Origin: Silene conica
Lineage: Eukaryota > Streptophyta > Magnoliopsida > Caryophyllales > Caryophyllaceae
Length of the DNA stretch: 64,000 bases
Assembly (NCBI GenBank): GCA_029255685.2
Contig: CM055320.2
Location: 7,488,614-7,552,613, forward strand
Direction: 5' to 3'
Positions 46,880-58,800 of this stretch are shown one piece after another. The notes under the pieces are model-generated. The model made no database searches. It was not told the DNA's origin and saw only the letters and a program-made list of their open reading frames with translations. A program made the position numbers and the translations under genes. Position 1 is the first letter of the stretch, and each line of letters opens with the position of its first letter.

Positions 46880-48265
46880 ATGAATCAATCAATAATTATA
46901 ATGTTACTAATCTTTATGTTATTTACTCGAAACTTGGTAAAAATCTCGAATGCATTGAAGGTTCCGATCATCCATCCAAATTCGCCTGAATCGCCCTATT
47001 ACGTTAAGAATCTAACTCGACAGGAAAGAATCGAGTACCTTGTCCATCACTCGACAAATCGAGCTCGTAGTATTTCCAATTTCACAAATCTGGCAGAGAT
47101 GAACCGGCAAGAAATTTACGTAAAAGAAGGTTCGTTACTCTTAGTAAAATTAGGAGTTGGCACGTTTGAATCGGCCATACCATATCGTCGAACATTTTAC
47201 TTTCATATAGATACCGGTAGTGATCAAACTTGGATACAATGTGAAGATTGCCAACACTACAACGGCTGTTTCGGAAAACCGGTGGTGCTTTTCCGTAATT
47301 CCAAGTCTAGATCGTATAATCCGATTCCTTGTGATTCTCACGCACTTTGTTATAAGGGTGATTGTGTTGATGGATACTGTTCGTATCGTTTTGAATATCT
47401 TGACCATTCCGTTGCACGTGGCATACTGGCGCACGAGTCATTTACTTTTGGTATTGGACGAGAACAAGGACCAGGACGAGACACGAGTGATGAAGTTAAA
47501 TTCAACTTAGTGTTCGGATGCAACCGTGTTTACGAGGGTAAACCGGTTAACACAGATGAAAACGGAGTTTTGGGTCTTATCTGGGGGCGGCGATCCCTCA
47601 TAGACCAATTAATGACCCAAGGAGTAATTCATCGCGATAGTTTCTCGTATTGTGTTCCTCATTATGACAACACTGACTTAGGAGGTGTAGGCTACTTAGA
47701 AATCGGAACAGATGACGGTAATAACGATGATTATAGCTCCACGCCTTTAAAACGTTACGGAGAAATTTCAAACTATTTCATCGAGTTGGATGGGATTAGT
47801 GTTGGACAAAAACGACTACCAATTGATCCATACATTTTTGGTCGATTTCACGATCAAGGAGGTTCAATAATCGATTCTGGTTGTATGTTCTCCTATATCG
47901 CTCCAGGGGCTTATACGGTACTTACAAGAACGTTAAAAGAACATTTTTCGAACTTGGGAAATTACAAGGCTGTTAAACCCCGAAAGACGGATTTCCAATT
48001 TGGGTTATGTTACAGAGATTTGGAGGCTGGCAGGACAGGTTTACTTCCATCAATTACACTGCATTTTTTAGGGGCGGATCTAGAACTCGAACCTGACAAT
48101 GTGTTCTTCCATATAACCTCGAATGTGTTTTGTCTGGCGATGTATCCGGCTTATAATGGCATCTCAATTTTAGGAGCATATCAACAGAGTAATTTTAAGT
48201 TTGTATATGACAGAGCTAATCTCATGCTTCATTTTAAAAAAGAAATATGTCATCAAAGTGCTTGA
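46880..48265 (+). CDS. Pepsin-like (A1) aspartic protease, nepenthesin/CDR1-like, secreted
   Basis: 461 residues, one exon. The first ATG of the frame is used; the frame is open a little further upstream but without an ATG. Residues 1-25 (MNQSIIIMLLIFMLF...) form a signal peptide. The region up to about 95 looks like a short propeptide. The first catalytic site is HIDTGSDQTWIQCEDC; Cys-rich GCFG and CYKGDC stretches fit the nepenthesin-type insert. The second site is IIDSGCMFSYI. The family norm is DSGT or DSGS, so the residue after DSG is unusual. The C-terminal SILGAYQQSNFKFVYD is the conserved ILG-xxxQxNxxvxYD block. CDR1-like enzymes act in the apoplast, some in defence signalling; the target here is unknown. 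Plain gene, intact. Confidence 0.88.
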   Translation: MNQSIIIMLLIFMLFTRNLVKISNALKVPIIHPNSPESPYYVKNLTRQERIEYLVHHSTNRARSISNFTNLAEMNRQEIYVKEGSLLLVKLGVGTFESAIPYRRTFYFHIDTGSDQTWIQCEDCQHYNGCFGKPVVLFRNSKSRSYNPIPCDSHALCYKGDCVDGYCSYRFEYLDHSVARGILAHESFTFGIGREQGPGRDTSDEVKFNLVFGCNRVYEGKPVNTDENGVLGLIWGRRSLIDQLMTQGVIHRDSFSYCVPHYDNTDLGGVGYLEIGTDDGNNDDYSSTPLKRYGEISNYFIELDGISVGQKRLPIDPYIFGRFHDQGGSIIDSGCMFSYIAPGAYTVLTRTLKEHFSNLGNYKAVKPRKTDFQFGLCYRDLEAGRTGLLPSITLHFLGADLELEPDNVFFHITSNVFCLAMYPAYNGISILGAYQQSNFKFVYDRANLMLHFKKEICHQSA

Positions 48266-48489
48266 TTATCAACACTAAGCTTCATTTTAAGACAGACCAT
48301 TGTCATCAAATTAAGTGCTTGATTATCAACACTAAATAAAATTAATAAAGTATCGACAGTCTGATTCAAGAATTTGCGTTCTCTGAATTAATACTTCGTA
48401 TCAATTATAATCGAATTTATCTCGTTCTCTTATATTTAAGACGCTATTGGAAGTTAAAATTGCTCGTTCTCGTGCATTACATATTTTCG

Positions 48490-48590
48490 ACTTTCTGGCT
48501 TCTTCTTTACAAGCAAGCCCCTTCAAATTGATGAAAGGTGTTGTGTGTAAGTTGGTTAGGCACTGGATCTATGGTACTAATGTTGGAAAT
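48490..48590 (+). pseudogene. Scrap of a PGG-ankyrin gene 3' end
   Basis: CTTCTTTACAAGC...CCTTCAAATTGATGAAAG followed by TGTGTAAGTTGGTTAG matches the last exon of the ankyrin gene at about 63815-63880 (LLYKPFKLMKDGMCKLVSH). The reading frame is lost. It marks an older duplicate of that gene about 15 kb upstream. Confidence 0.7.
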
Positions 48591-48611
48591 GCCAGAATGC
48601 TTATCCTACAT

Positions 48612-48723
48612 TGAAAGAATAAGAAAGTTTTTGTCTATATTGAAAGAATAAGAAAGTTTTTGTCCACATTGAAAGAATAAGAAATTATTTTTGGCTTTGT
48701 CCCACATTGAAAAAATAAGGAAC
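48612..48723. repeat. Short tandem repeat, unit about 29-37 bp
   Basis: ATTGAAAGAATAAGAAAG followed by TTTTTGTCYAY occurs two times in full, then in longer and shorter variants. Confidence 0.75.
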
Positions 48724-49694
48724 TTCGATTGTGTTTATATACTTGGTGCTTCTCAATTATGTATTTGTCAATATAGAGGGGCATGCCTGTGTGGTGGGGT
48801 TTGTTTTGCAACCATATTGGTAATATGCAACTTCGTTTTCAATTGTTTCTGATTTCGATTTCTGACTATAAATAAGATGAATTTCATTTGCAAAATCTCT
48901 CATATCTTCTCTTTCTCTCCTCGGTTCCTTATGAAAATCTGAGCAATTACATTCGAGTTTCTATTCTTCCTTTTGGGTGCAATTCGGAGGAGAGCTGTGT
49001 ATACCTTGGGGAGCGTCGTTCCCACTTGGACAACACCGTGTCGAGGGCGATTAAGCTTCTAAGACAGCGACCATCATACCGTGATACAGCGAAGTTTGTT
49101 CAATCTGTTTTAATTTCGTTCTTTTATTATGCCCTTGCAGTAACTTATTTCCAACAACTAAAGCCAGTTTTGATGACGAGAAATTTATTGCTTCAGAGCA
49201 GCCCTTATGGTCTAAGAATGTCGGCAATCACACGCAGTGAATCTCAGTTGTTTACAAAATCATTAAATCAAACACGGTAGTGATCTGTCGAGTTTTCGAG
49301 AGTCCAGCATCAGTTTGCTTAAGCACAACCCAGTGAACTACACTTGGCAGGAAACACAGACACACCCACACCGATGTCGTAAGGAGCTTTTGAAGGTCTA
49401 ATGTTAGCTGAGACACAACCCATTGACTCTGAACTGTCACCAAATTTTCCCCGTGGATTTCAACGACACAATATTTATGTATATATAGATTTTACAGAGA
49501 GTAACGAATCAAAGTCTTGATCACCTATTTTGTAGAATTTATATCTCGAATCTTTTAATCGCTGCTTCCAACGACTATATCGAGGGTTAACGAGTCGGGG
49601 TCCAAGGGTGAAACGCGCCCGAAACCTAAACGGGATATGTCATATGTTGTGTATTGCGCTAAAGTTCTATTTTGGGCATATTTAGGTAATTTTG

Positions 49695-49957
49695 TACTCC
49701 CTCCATTTTTTTTATATCACCCCAATCCCCTTTTTGACACTATTCACAAACGGGTATTCAACGTCAGTTTTCTCTCAATCCGTTAACGGAAATATATTCA
49801 TGTGAGATCTTTTTTAATTTGTCTTGATAAGAGGATTAAGAATATCAAAATTTTATAATTTTTAGTAGTATGTAGCTAAAGATATAATCGAAACAAAATG
49901 AGTATTGGCAAACGTGTATAAAGAAATGGGGTGATATAAAAAGAATGGAGGGTTTAT
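49695..49957. mobile_element. Stowaway-like MITE
   Basis: Ends TACTCCCTCCATTTTTTTTA...ATATCACCCC and, inverted, TATAAACCCTCCATTCTTTT with ATATCACCCC. TA-flanked CTCCCTCC inverted repeats are Stowaway hallmarks. No coding capacity. Confidence 0.78.
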
Positions 49958-50118
49958 AGAGTATTGTATAAACTGTCTAGGTCGTAGCCTACAATCATGT
50001 TAGGATACCGTTCTGAATGTGTAATCTAAAAATTCCTCATAAGTAATAAAATTTTCCTTTTACATGCAAGTAGCTAACACATTGTGAACCACGGAAATCT
50101 TATAGGGTAATAAGGACT

Positions 50119-51151
50119 TGTTGGAGCTTGTGTCCTCCACATGTAGTGTGATAACGTCATTGCACATACCCTTGTACGGACAAGTGGGAGATTGTTAGGG
50201 CTGGTGTCCTTGACAATTAAGTACAATGACTTATTAAATCTCCTTAAGGATCATAAGGGCATACTTTTGTATTATTACCAGTTGATTCACGTTTATCAAT
50301 AACGGTTGGCTTGCTAGATAAGTTTGACGTTATTGTCATATGGATGGCGGTGATCAACTGGTCCCTATACGTCACACCTATAGGACACGTTTGAGAGATG
50401 TGAAGGTATGAAAATACAATCACATTTATGCCGGATATGACTAAACAGTTAGTCAGAGGTATTGACTATTAAATTAGTCAATAAGATGTTGAGATTATTA
50501 TTTAATACGGATAAAATAATTTTAGCTAATACGGATTGCATGATTAATTCGTAAAATTAAATATAAACGGTTATATTTAATTAAATATTGTATTCGCGTA
50601 TTAATATAAACAGTTATATTAATTTGGGTAATTATACAATATCGTAATTTTATCAGACCATTATTAATACATCGACTGCATTGATATCTGATAACATGCA
50701 TACGATTTATAAACAAAACCCGCGAATAAAGTTTAGCTAAATGGGTCGAATCACAAATTAGAATAAGGTAAGAGTGGAAAGCCCACTCCTACCCTATTGG
50801 ATATTTCGGCCAAAAGAGCTACATAAGGAGGAGGACTCTCCTTATGTCAGGGACTCTTGTTTCACTGTTTAAAAAAAAATCTCAAGGAAAAATTAGGGTT
50901 TTGAGAGCTTTCTTCTCCCAAAACCTCAGATCTCACATCTAAAACCTAAATAGCTCTCCCAATATTGCAAGGCAGTTGGAGAGGATTTCTAGCACACGCG
51001 GCCATGTTAATTCCTGTTCTTAGGCCTTTCGCACAAGGACTAAAGGTTGTACTTCTTTTCTTATCCTTTTTAATCTTATGACTATAAACACAACTGTATT
51101 TTTCATTATAATCCTGCAAGTTTGGGGCGAATACATGCTTTATTCCCCACA
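50119..51151 (+). mobile_element. Solo LTR G, long form, C/D family
   Basis: 1033 bp from TGTTGGAGCTTGTGTCC to TTTATTCCCCACA with the duplication GGACT (50114-50118 and 51152-51156). Its first 74 bp (50119-50192) are the extension seen in D; the normal LTR start (TGTTAGGGCTGG) follows at 50193. The target duplication proves that the long form integrated as such. Confidence 0.92.
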
Positions 51152-51559
51152 GGACTACCATGTTTAAAAAACGAGAACTTTTACAACTGACACTAACCAA
51201 GTTTATAATAAACTACTTGTTGAGTTGTTTTTCTTTAATAGTGGAGAAGGGAAGAATCAAGCTCTAATCACTTACAAGACTAGTGAACTTCAATTGCACA
51301 ATTTCGTGGTTAACATGACATTATTTGTCTTAAGTTTAAAATGAGACAAATATATAAAATTATCCTTAATAATTAATGATAATAATAATTCAAAACTCTG
51401 CTCTCAGTTTAAAAACATTATCCTGTTACTACTACTACAATAATAGCTTAAAAACTAATGACTCTGCATTGACTTAATAAAAAAATACTCCATAGTCCAT
51501 AATCGTACTGTGAGAAAAAAGGTTCTAAACTTTCCATACGTATCCGACAAGTATATCCG

Positions 51560-51560
<1 letters not shown>

Positions 51561-51619
<59 letters not shown>
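51561..51619. repeat. (TA)n microsatellite, about 29 units
   Basis: Uninterrupted TA run; the overlapping open frame (repeated YI) is an artefact. Confidence 0.95.
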
Positions 51620-51624
<5 letters not shown>

Positions 51625-51697
51625 GTCAAAATGTCAAATATGATCTACATAAATATAATTTTGAAATAAAATCAAAATGTTTAGAAAATAGTTAATA

Positions 51698-52110
51698 ACT
51701 AGTTTAACAGCCGTGAAAAATCACGGGGTTGTATATTTTTTTTAAAAGAGGAGCACAAATTATAGTTATTATATAATCAAAATTGTTCATAAGTACACCT
51801 TGAAGTTTTCGTTTTATTAGGATCGTTTAATATTTTGTAAGTGTCTTAAAGTTGTTAAACTTATTGAAAAAATAATGGTGAGTTAATGTCAGTGTCGATA
51901 TTTCAAATTCTGTAAAATGGCGGGAATTAAAATACGTTCTTACAACCAACACAATCATGGCATAATGAAGGTCTCTCATTCATAATGAAGGTCTGTCTTA
52001 AGCATTTTATTTTCTAGTGTAACACCCGTGAAAAATCACGGGGCTGTGTACTTTTATTTTAAGAGAAGACGACAAATTATATTTATTATATATATAACCA
52101 GAAATTTTAT
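51698..52110. repeat. Two direct copies of a CCGTG-AAAAAT-CACGG hairpin repeat
   Basis: Copies at about 51698-51790 and 52013-52110 share TAACA(C/G)CCGTGAAAAATCACGG, then GGNTGTNTA, AAGAG and ACAAATTATA. The hairpins lie at 51711-51726 and 52025-52042. Such CCCGTG...CACGGG repeats are dispersed in plant genomes; the element class is not known to me. Confidence 0.6.
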
Positions 52111-52693
52111 TTATTGAACATGTATACTTAAAATAAAAACGAAAAAAAATTAATATATATAAGGACATTTGAAAAACTGTTGATAATATATAATAAGATA
52201 ATGTTAATAGGAGTAATAATTGTGAAGCGGTATAAAAATGGAACTATTAAGACATAGTTAAAAAAGAAAACTATAAAATTCAGATTTGAGAAATTTATGA
52301 TATATGTATATTTCCTGTCGAAATAAAAAGATATATTGTATGTAAATTAAATAAAGAAACAAAATTAAGATAATTATATTCGATATATTGCAGAAAATGG
52401 AAACAATGTAAAAATCGGTTAATGGAAGGTGACATGGCTACTATTGTTCACGTTATTGGCTGAAAAAAAAAACTAAAATTCTGAGGTTAAATGAGAGAGC
52501 TTCATTAGACTAATTCTAAAACCACATTGCGCCACATAAGCGCTTTTACAAGATTCTTCAATAAATATAATGAATAATGATGATTTGCCGTTATCTATTC
52601 ATATGGATATTTATTTGACCCATTACAAATTTGTGACGGTAATAGTCTATTTTCCAAACTTTTAACATTTGATGTTGTCCAAAATGGGAATAT

Positions 52694-53004
52694 GGCCCCG
52701 TTCTTTTGGACTTATTTTTGCTTAACTTATCTTAACTTAACTTATTTTTTCTGAATTTTTCTGAACTTAACTTATATTTGCTGAACTTAACTTATTTTTG
52801 CTGAAATTTTCTGAACTTATTTTTGCTGAAGTTAACTTAACTTATTTTTTCTGAACTTAACTTATTTTTGCTGAACTTTTCTGAACTTATTTTTGCTGAA
52901 CTTAACTTAACTTATATTTGCTGAACTTAACTTATATTTGCTTAACTTTTATGAACTTAACTTATATGAGTCTAACTTTTCAGAACTAAATACATATTAA
53001 CTTA

Positions 53005-53048
<44 letters not shown>

Positions 53049-53753
53049 CGATAATAATAGTTCCTTTTTAGATATATAAATATAGTATTTTCATTATCTT
53101 ACTTCAATACATAATTAAAAAGTAAATCACATATCACATTTTTTTAATAATCTATTTCTATATTATCAGCATTATCTTCACTTCCCCTTTTTTCACCTCC
53201 CTCGTCTTCATTTGCGCTTACACCGTTAAATCTATTGCTTCGCCAAAATGTCTTTGAGACTTTGACTATGTTTAGCTTAAATAATGTCTTATTTTTTGTT
53301 TCAATTTTAATAAAAGTTGTACGAGAAATATTGTGTACGTGTAATTGTTAACCCGTGTTTTTTTGCAAAATCCGACTATTCTTTTGTTAATAGCGACACT
53401 TTTGGGTAATTAAAAAAAATAGTCGTATATGAGACGTTTGTACGAGAGAATTTGTGAAAATTTTAAATTTTTCAAAACTCGTCAATACTATAAACGCGTA
53501 TGAGTATTTGCTTAACTTTTCTGAACTTATTTTTGCTTAACTTTTCTGAACTTATTTTTGCTGAACTTAACTTAACTTATTTTTGCTGAACTTAACTTAT
53601 TTTTGCTGAACTTTTCTGAACTTATTTTTGCTGAACTTAACTTAACTTATTTTTGCTGAACTGAACTTATTTTTGCTGAATTTTTCTGAACTTAACTTAT
53701 TTTTGTGGAACTTAACTTAAATTAAGCAAAAATAAGTCCAAAAGAACAGGGCC
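52694..53753. mobile_element. Tourist/Harbinger-like non-autonomous element (1060 bp)
   Basis: Long inverted ends GGCC(C)(C/T)GTTCTTTTGGACTTA, TTTTTGCTTAA, with a 3-bp duplication TAT (52691-52693 and 53754-53756). Both flanks are filled with GAACTTAACTTATTTTTGCT repeats over about 280 bp on the left and 250 bp on the right. An (AAT)n microsatellite lies at about 53006-53045. The ends recall Tourist-type GGGCCTGTT termini. No transposase. Confidence 0.75.
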
Positions 53754-53756
53754 TAT

Positions 53757-55872
53757 GTCTTATTGTCTTTGTGCGACGGGTTCATCAATAACTTTGTTTG
53801 CATCAGTATTTAATTGTTAAGAGTGGTAAATTAAGAGTATGTTTAGCCTAGATTGTTAAAAATAAGTTTTTGTTTTAAAAGTAGTTTTCAATAATCAGAA
53901 ACACTAAATTGTTGCTTCTATTTGTACGGGTAAAAAGAGGATATTTGAGTTTTTGAGAAATCATTTTAACTTTTAAATAAATGATGTGTTTGACCAAAAA
54001 AATGTTTTTAAAATCAAAAACACTTTAAAAAGTTAGGTCATACACACACTAAACAAGTTATTGAAATATGCAAACTAATTCTAATTATTTCTCCAGGAGG
54101 TAAACTGCAAATCCTTATCTCACATCAATGCGATAAAGATGTTAGAGCATTTTTACGAGCGTCAGCAATTACAACATTATGAGATAGTTGTATTTTGCAA
54201 AAAAGATAAAAGGTAAATCCGTGAGAACTTAAGCAAAAACGCACAATATGAGCTAAGACTTGAATGAGTAAAATCTATTTACATTTGGTTTTACATCTCC
54301 TCGAATTTTGTGGACGTCGACTTTTTTAGCAGGTAAAGTCACGAGAATGGTACTCACAAACTAAAGTTTAAACCCCGTTAATATCATTAGATTCATTTTC
54401 ATTTTATTAATCGGCTTTAGATCTTCAGTTCTATTCAATTAAGCCCACACTTCAATGAAAAAAACATGCCTAAATTCCATCGTTTGTGTTAAGGCTATTG
54501 AATGGATTACTAAACATAAGCATTGGATTACGAAAAGCTAAGCAATTTTTGTGGTATTAGTACGCGTGAGAACTGAGAATCATGTTGCTACATTGTTCTC
54601 TATAAAAAAAACAGTGCAGCAACATGAAAGGCTATTGAATGGATTACTACCCTTCATGATCGGCGTTAACAATATACTTTTATTTCCGTTCTCTAATATT
54701 TCCCTAGGTACGCAACAATACCATGCTAACTGTTTTAGCAAGGATTTTTCTGAATGGAACGAGCTAAATGATGTATGAAATGAAGGATATCTAGCTCAAA
54801 TACAATTGTCAGTAATAAAAAACGAAGAATATTTGGAGGAAGTTTATAGTGCTATTATTTCTGAACAGAATGCTATAAAATGACAATAATTGCTTGAACG
54901 GATTTGGAATGTTGCACCATACAAAGATAGATTACACACTTGTTCTATATGAATAATTTTACTTATATACTACTTGTTATCTGAACGTTGGATGCTCCAA
55001 CGTTCTTATTCTTAGGCTGAAATATGGTTCCGGATTAAAAGGGCACACTTCCTATTAATCCGGGCTGACTCTATCAGCCTTAACGAGTTTAGTTTTATGA
55101 TCACACGTTTCTTCAATTGTTGCTTAGGGTTTTTGACTTGGTCTTCCTTAAAAATAGGAGCTAAGATCTTTTTTCGGTCGTTTCCTGGCTTGCTGTATGT
55201 TCACAACATGCATATCAGGCTTGTTTTCTTTTCATTCCGCTCAACTCTTTGCTGCCCAGCGCGCTGGTCAGGGATGTGTCCTGTTCAGGGTAGATTGTAG
55301 CCTGACACTTCTTGAATCTCTGGGCTTGTCCGGGTTGTTCCTTGCTGGACCTGTCTTTGTGATATATCCGGACTTCATGCTTACATGATCAGGCTAAGTA
55401 TGGCTCAACACTAACCACTACGTACCATGTAAGCTCAATTCACGGGGTTACCTCACTGAAAGAGTGGCCAAGTCTCATATATAGGGAGATTCGAATTCAA
55501 AACCTCGCAGTAAATAAGTTGACCAGTTTTATACATATAGTAACTAATTCAACATCGTTGTCCCTTATTTTTCTTAATTTATTGTAAAATTATTAGCAGG
55601 TATTGACTTGATTAAATCCATGCACATTATCAGATGCATATGCAAATTATAGGACCCAAAACAGTTGTCTCTTTCTATCAACCACCTTATATAAATCAAT
55701 CTTAACTAATCACGCAAATAATACTATACATCCAGATACGAGTACAACGATTGCTTAATAGTTTAACTAATACTCAGAGTCTAACACTCAATTATCTAGT
55801 GTCCTCCTATCGTTCTTTTTCCGACACAAGGATTCGTACCCAAGTCCGAGCACTACTATAGTTGTCGTGTCA
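53757..55872. other. Region upstream of the ankyrin gene
   Basis: No recognisable gene; short open frames near 54551 and 55097-55388 have no domain. Small hairpins occur at about 54985-55005 (AACGTTGGATGCTCCAACGTT) and 55030-55065 (CCGGATTA...TAATCCGG). The last 200 bp should contain the gene's promoter. Confidence 0.5.
55686..55697 (+). promoter_or_regulatory. Candidate TATA box of the ankyrin/PGG gene
   Basis: CTTATATAAATC, about 180 bp before the start codon and the best TATA match in the upstream region. It would place transcription start near 55720. Confidence 0.45.
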
Positions 55873-58800
55873 ATGGACCGTCTCTACAGTGCAGCTACAA
55901 AAGGCGATGTGGAGGTGTTAAGGGAGGTTCTAAACGAAATCCAGGCTGCGGATTTGAGTTCATTTTTCGTGGGCCGGAAGGCGGAGTTGGCTGGTAACTT
56001 GATTCATAGGGCAGTGAAAAAAAATCATTATACATTTTTATCTGAAGCTCTAAGCCTGTTACCATCAGAGGTGGTGGTCGAGTATATATGTCAGGTTGAC
56101 ACGGCCGAAGGTTCGAACCCGTTACATTATGCGGCCAAGCAAGGTAATATGTTCATCGTCAAGCTGTTGGTCAATGCCTATGTCACTGCCTCTACTGAGC
56201 TTATGGACCGGGTAATGTAACCCCATCTCATTTTTAATTTTGGAATGTACTGATATATAAGTTCAAGTCTGAAAATGTGGATCATGGAATGGGTCGACTG
56301 TCGAGACTTGAGACTCGACTCTCAAGCCACACCCAAACGAGGGAGGATGGTTCACTGAATAATAGATGCGTTACATGTTTTATTAGGTGGAAAGCTTATG
56401 TGGTGGAGTTTACCGGGCCGGCTAAAATCAGTCAGACTTCTTTTTAATAACATCTTTGGGTTTAACTTCTGACTAACATCATTGTTGCCAGTATCCCGAT
56501 TTGATTATGCGATTTTATGATCCAAAAATGTTGTTCGATCTTGAATCTTACAATCTTATTCATTTGAAAATTTATGAAGTTAGGATCGTATGATTTGGTT
56601 TTATGATAAAAGGATAATTTGTGAGAAACTAAGTTATATTTATGCCTATTTGTGAACAACTACCTTACTTTTTATTATTGGTTTCACACGTGTGAGTTAT
56701 CTAAATTTTCATTATTATTTTGTCGTTAAACTTCATATCCAAGCTTATCCTTCTTATCTAAAGTTCTAAACGAAAGGAAATTCTTATCATTAGTTTCAAT
56801 TTCTTTCTTTAAGCATGTGGAATAATTGATCCGGGGGCTAAATGGTATGGACTCTATGCTATCAATGAATAGGTGGAATAATTTTCACTAATAGCATAGA
56901 GTTCATACCATTTAGCCCATGTTCATCATCCCGAGCAATTATTCTGAAGCTAATGGCAAGAATTCCATTTCGTTTAGAACTTTAGATAAAAAGGATATGC
57001 TTGGATATCAAGTTTAACGACAAAATAAGAATGAAAATTTAGATAACTCACACGTGTGAAGCCAATAATAAATAGAAATTGGTCTCAAAACTTTTTTTTA
57101 GGTAGTTTTTAACAAAAAATATAAATAAAAGTTACTTTTTAACCAAAAAAAAAAGTAAGGTAGTTGTTCACAAATGGGCATAAATGTAAGGTAGTTTCTC
57201 ACAAATTATCCTAGGATAAAATATACAAATTTTATATGATGACATTGTAAAATCGTATCTAGTTATCTACAACTCTCGAATGTGATTCGAAATTAACTCG
57301 AACTACAACCCTCAAATGTGATTCGAAACCCGATAATATAAAACCTAAAATGGCCCGACTGACCTAAACTAAACTAACCCTATAATATGACAGACCTGAA
57401 TAACCCGATCCAAACTACCCAATCCAATTGACCCGTTTACCGGTCTATAATCCCAATCGGCAATCACCACTAGGGATGGCAATGGGTGGGATATGGATGG
57501 GGTGGAGCCATATCCATATCCATATCCATTTAATTTATGGTCATCCATATCTCACCCTTATCCGTTTAATATTTTTCCATCCATCCATATCCATATCCAC
57601 CGGGTGAAGCGGGCACCCGTTGGATATTTTTACGCTCGTAAAATTTAACTGCGATATATAAAAAACACACCTAAGACGAAAAAATTAAAACAGTACATTA
57701 GCAAATAAATCCGGGTTACATGAAATATGTACAATGTTTACACGGCAATAAAGAAAAAATGAAATAAAATATTAGTTTGCTAGTTACGATAACGGGTAAA
57801 CAACTTAATGTTCGTTCATGTTCGTTTTGGGCTCATGAAATATTTAGCTCCCCATAAAATATACGTCATGTCCAGTGTATTCTTGGACAAAAGAGCACTT
57901 TTAGTAGTTTCTAAGTTTACTTTTAAAAATTCTGTACAAATTAAAAGAATTTTTAATCAAAGTTTTATTATTTTTTTTTTTTTTTGAAAAAAATAATTTT
58001 ACACACTAATTTAGGATATCCATCGGGTGATAAGCGGGTGATAGCCCTTGATCCATATCCCATCCTAAATTCACCCATATCCATATCCCAGGAAAATTGT
58101 AATCCATATCCCACCCATTTAATTTCGGATGAATGGATATCCACAGGGTTAGGGTGAGACTGCCATCCCTAATCACCACCTTCCAAATATCTCCATTTTC
58201 AGTTCCTTCCATTTCTCCAAACCAAAAACACTCGACATTCACATAATTATGAGGCCACCTGACTTCCTGATCACAAGAAATGACTGTTTCAATCAATTCA
58301 GGCTATTTCCCGAAGTAAGTAGAGTTGAATTGAATGTACAGAAGATTGATTTGATTATTTCAGAGGACACCGCCATGGTTACTGAAGAACTCGAATGGAG
58401 AAACGCCATTACGTAGTAGCTTGTTGGAGAAGAAAAAGAAGACGCAGGAATATGTAGCAAGGTACCTAGTTTCAAGGGAACATCATTTGATAAGGAGTTT
58501 AGGGGAGCAAAACTACCCTAATTCATCATTTGATCAAAGCTCCGTCATGGCACTCGATCAGACCGGCGCAAGCATCTTATTCTGCGCAATGCGGGACGGT
58601 TTCTCTATTTTGGCTGAGCAAATTCTGACGTCTGGTCTGCCTTACAGTTACTGTGGCAGTCGCGATAATCTGGAAAATCCTCTCCACTACGCATCCAAAT
58701 CAAACGGTATGTCTCTCTCTTATTTTTGCACTATGTCGCGGGTAAGAATCGAAATCAACCTCATGGGTGGCGTAAGATTGCTCTTACAATTTGAGCTAAA

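Larger units (their letters stand above)
48266..50118. other. Intergenic region with gene scraps and repeats
   Basis: Besides the entries below, 48720-49680 looks like retroelement-derived leader or LTR DNA. It has CCCACATTGAAA, a TATAAATAAG box at 48867-48876 and a CT-rich start region. The 130-codon open frame at 48888-49280 has no recognisable domain. Boundaries were not found. Confidence 0.4.
51157..52690. other. AT-rich intergenic DNA with microsatellite and paired repeats
   Basis: No gene. It contains a (TA)n microsatellite and two copies of a short repeat around a CCCGTGAAAAATCACGGG hairpin. Confidence 0.5.

Noticed and set aside
48888-49280. 130-codon open frame as a host gene
   Set aside because: The frame starts without a good ATG context, has no domain, and overlaps LTR-like promoter and leader DNA.
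51510-51695. 61-codon frame with a long YI repeat
   Set aside because: Translation of the TA microsatellite.
55097-55388. Two overlapping frames with hydrophobic stretches
   Set aside because: Short, overlapping in different phases, no recognisable motif.
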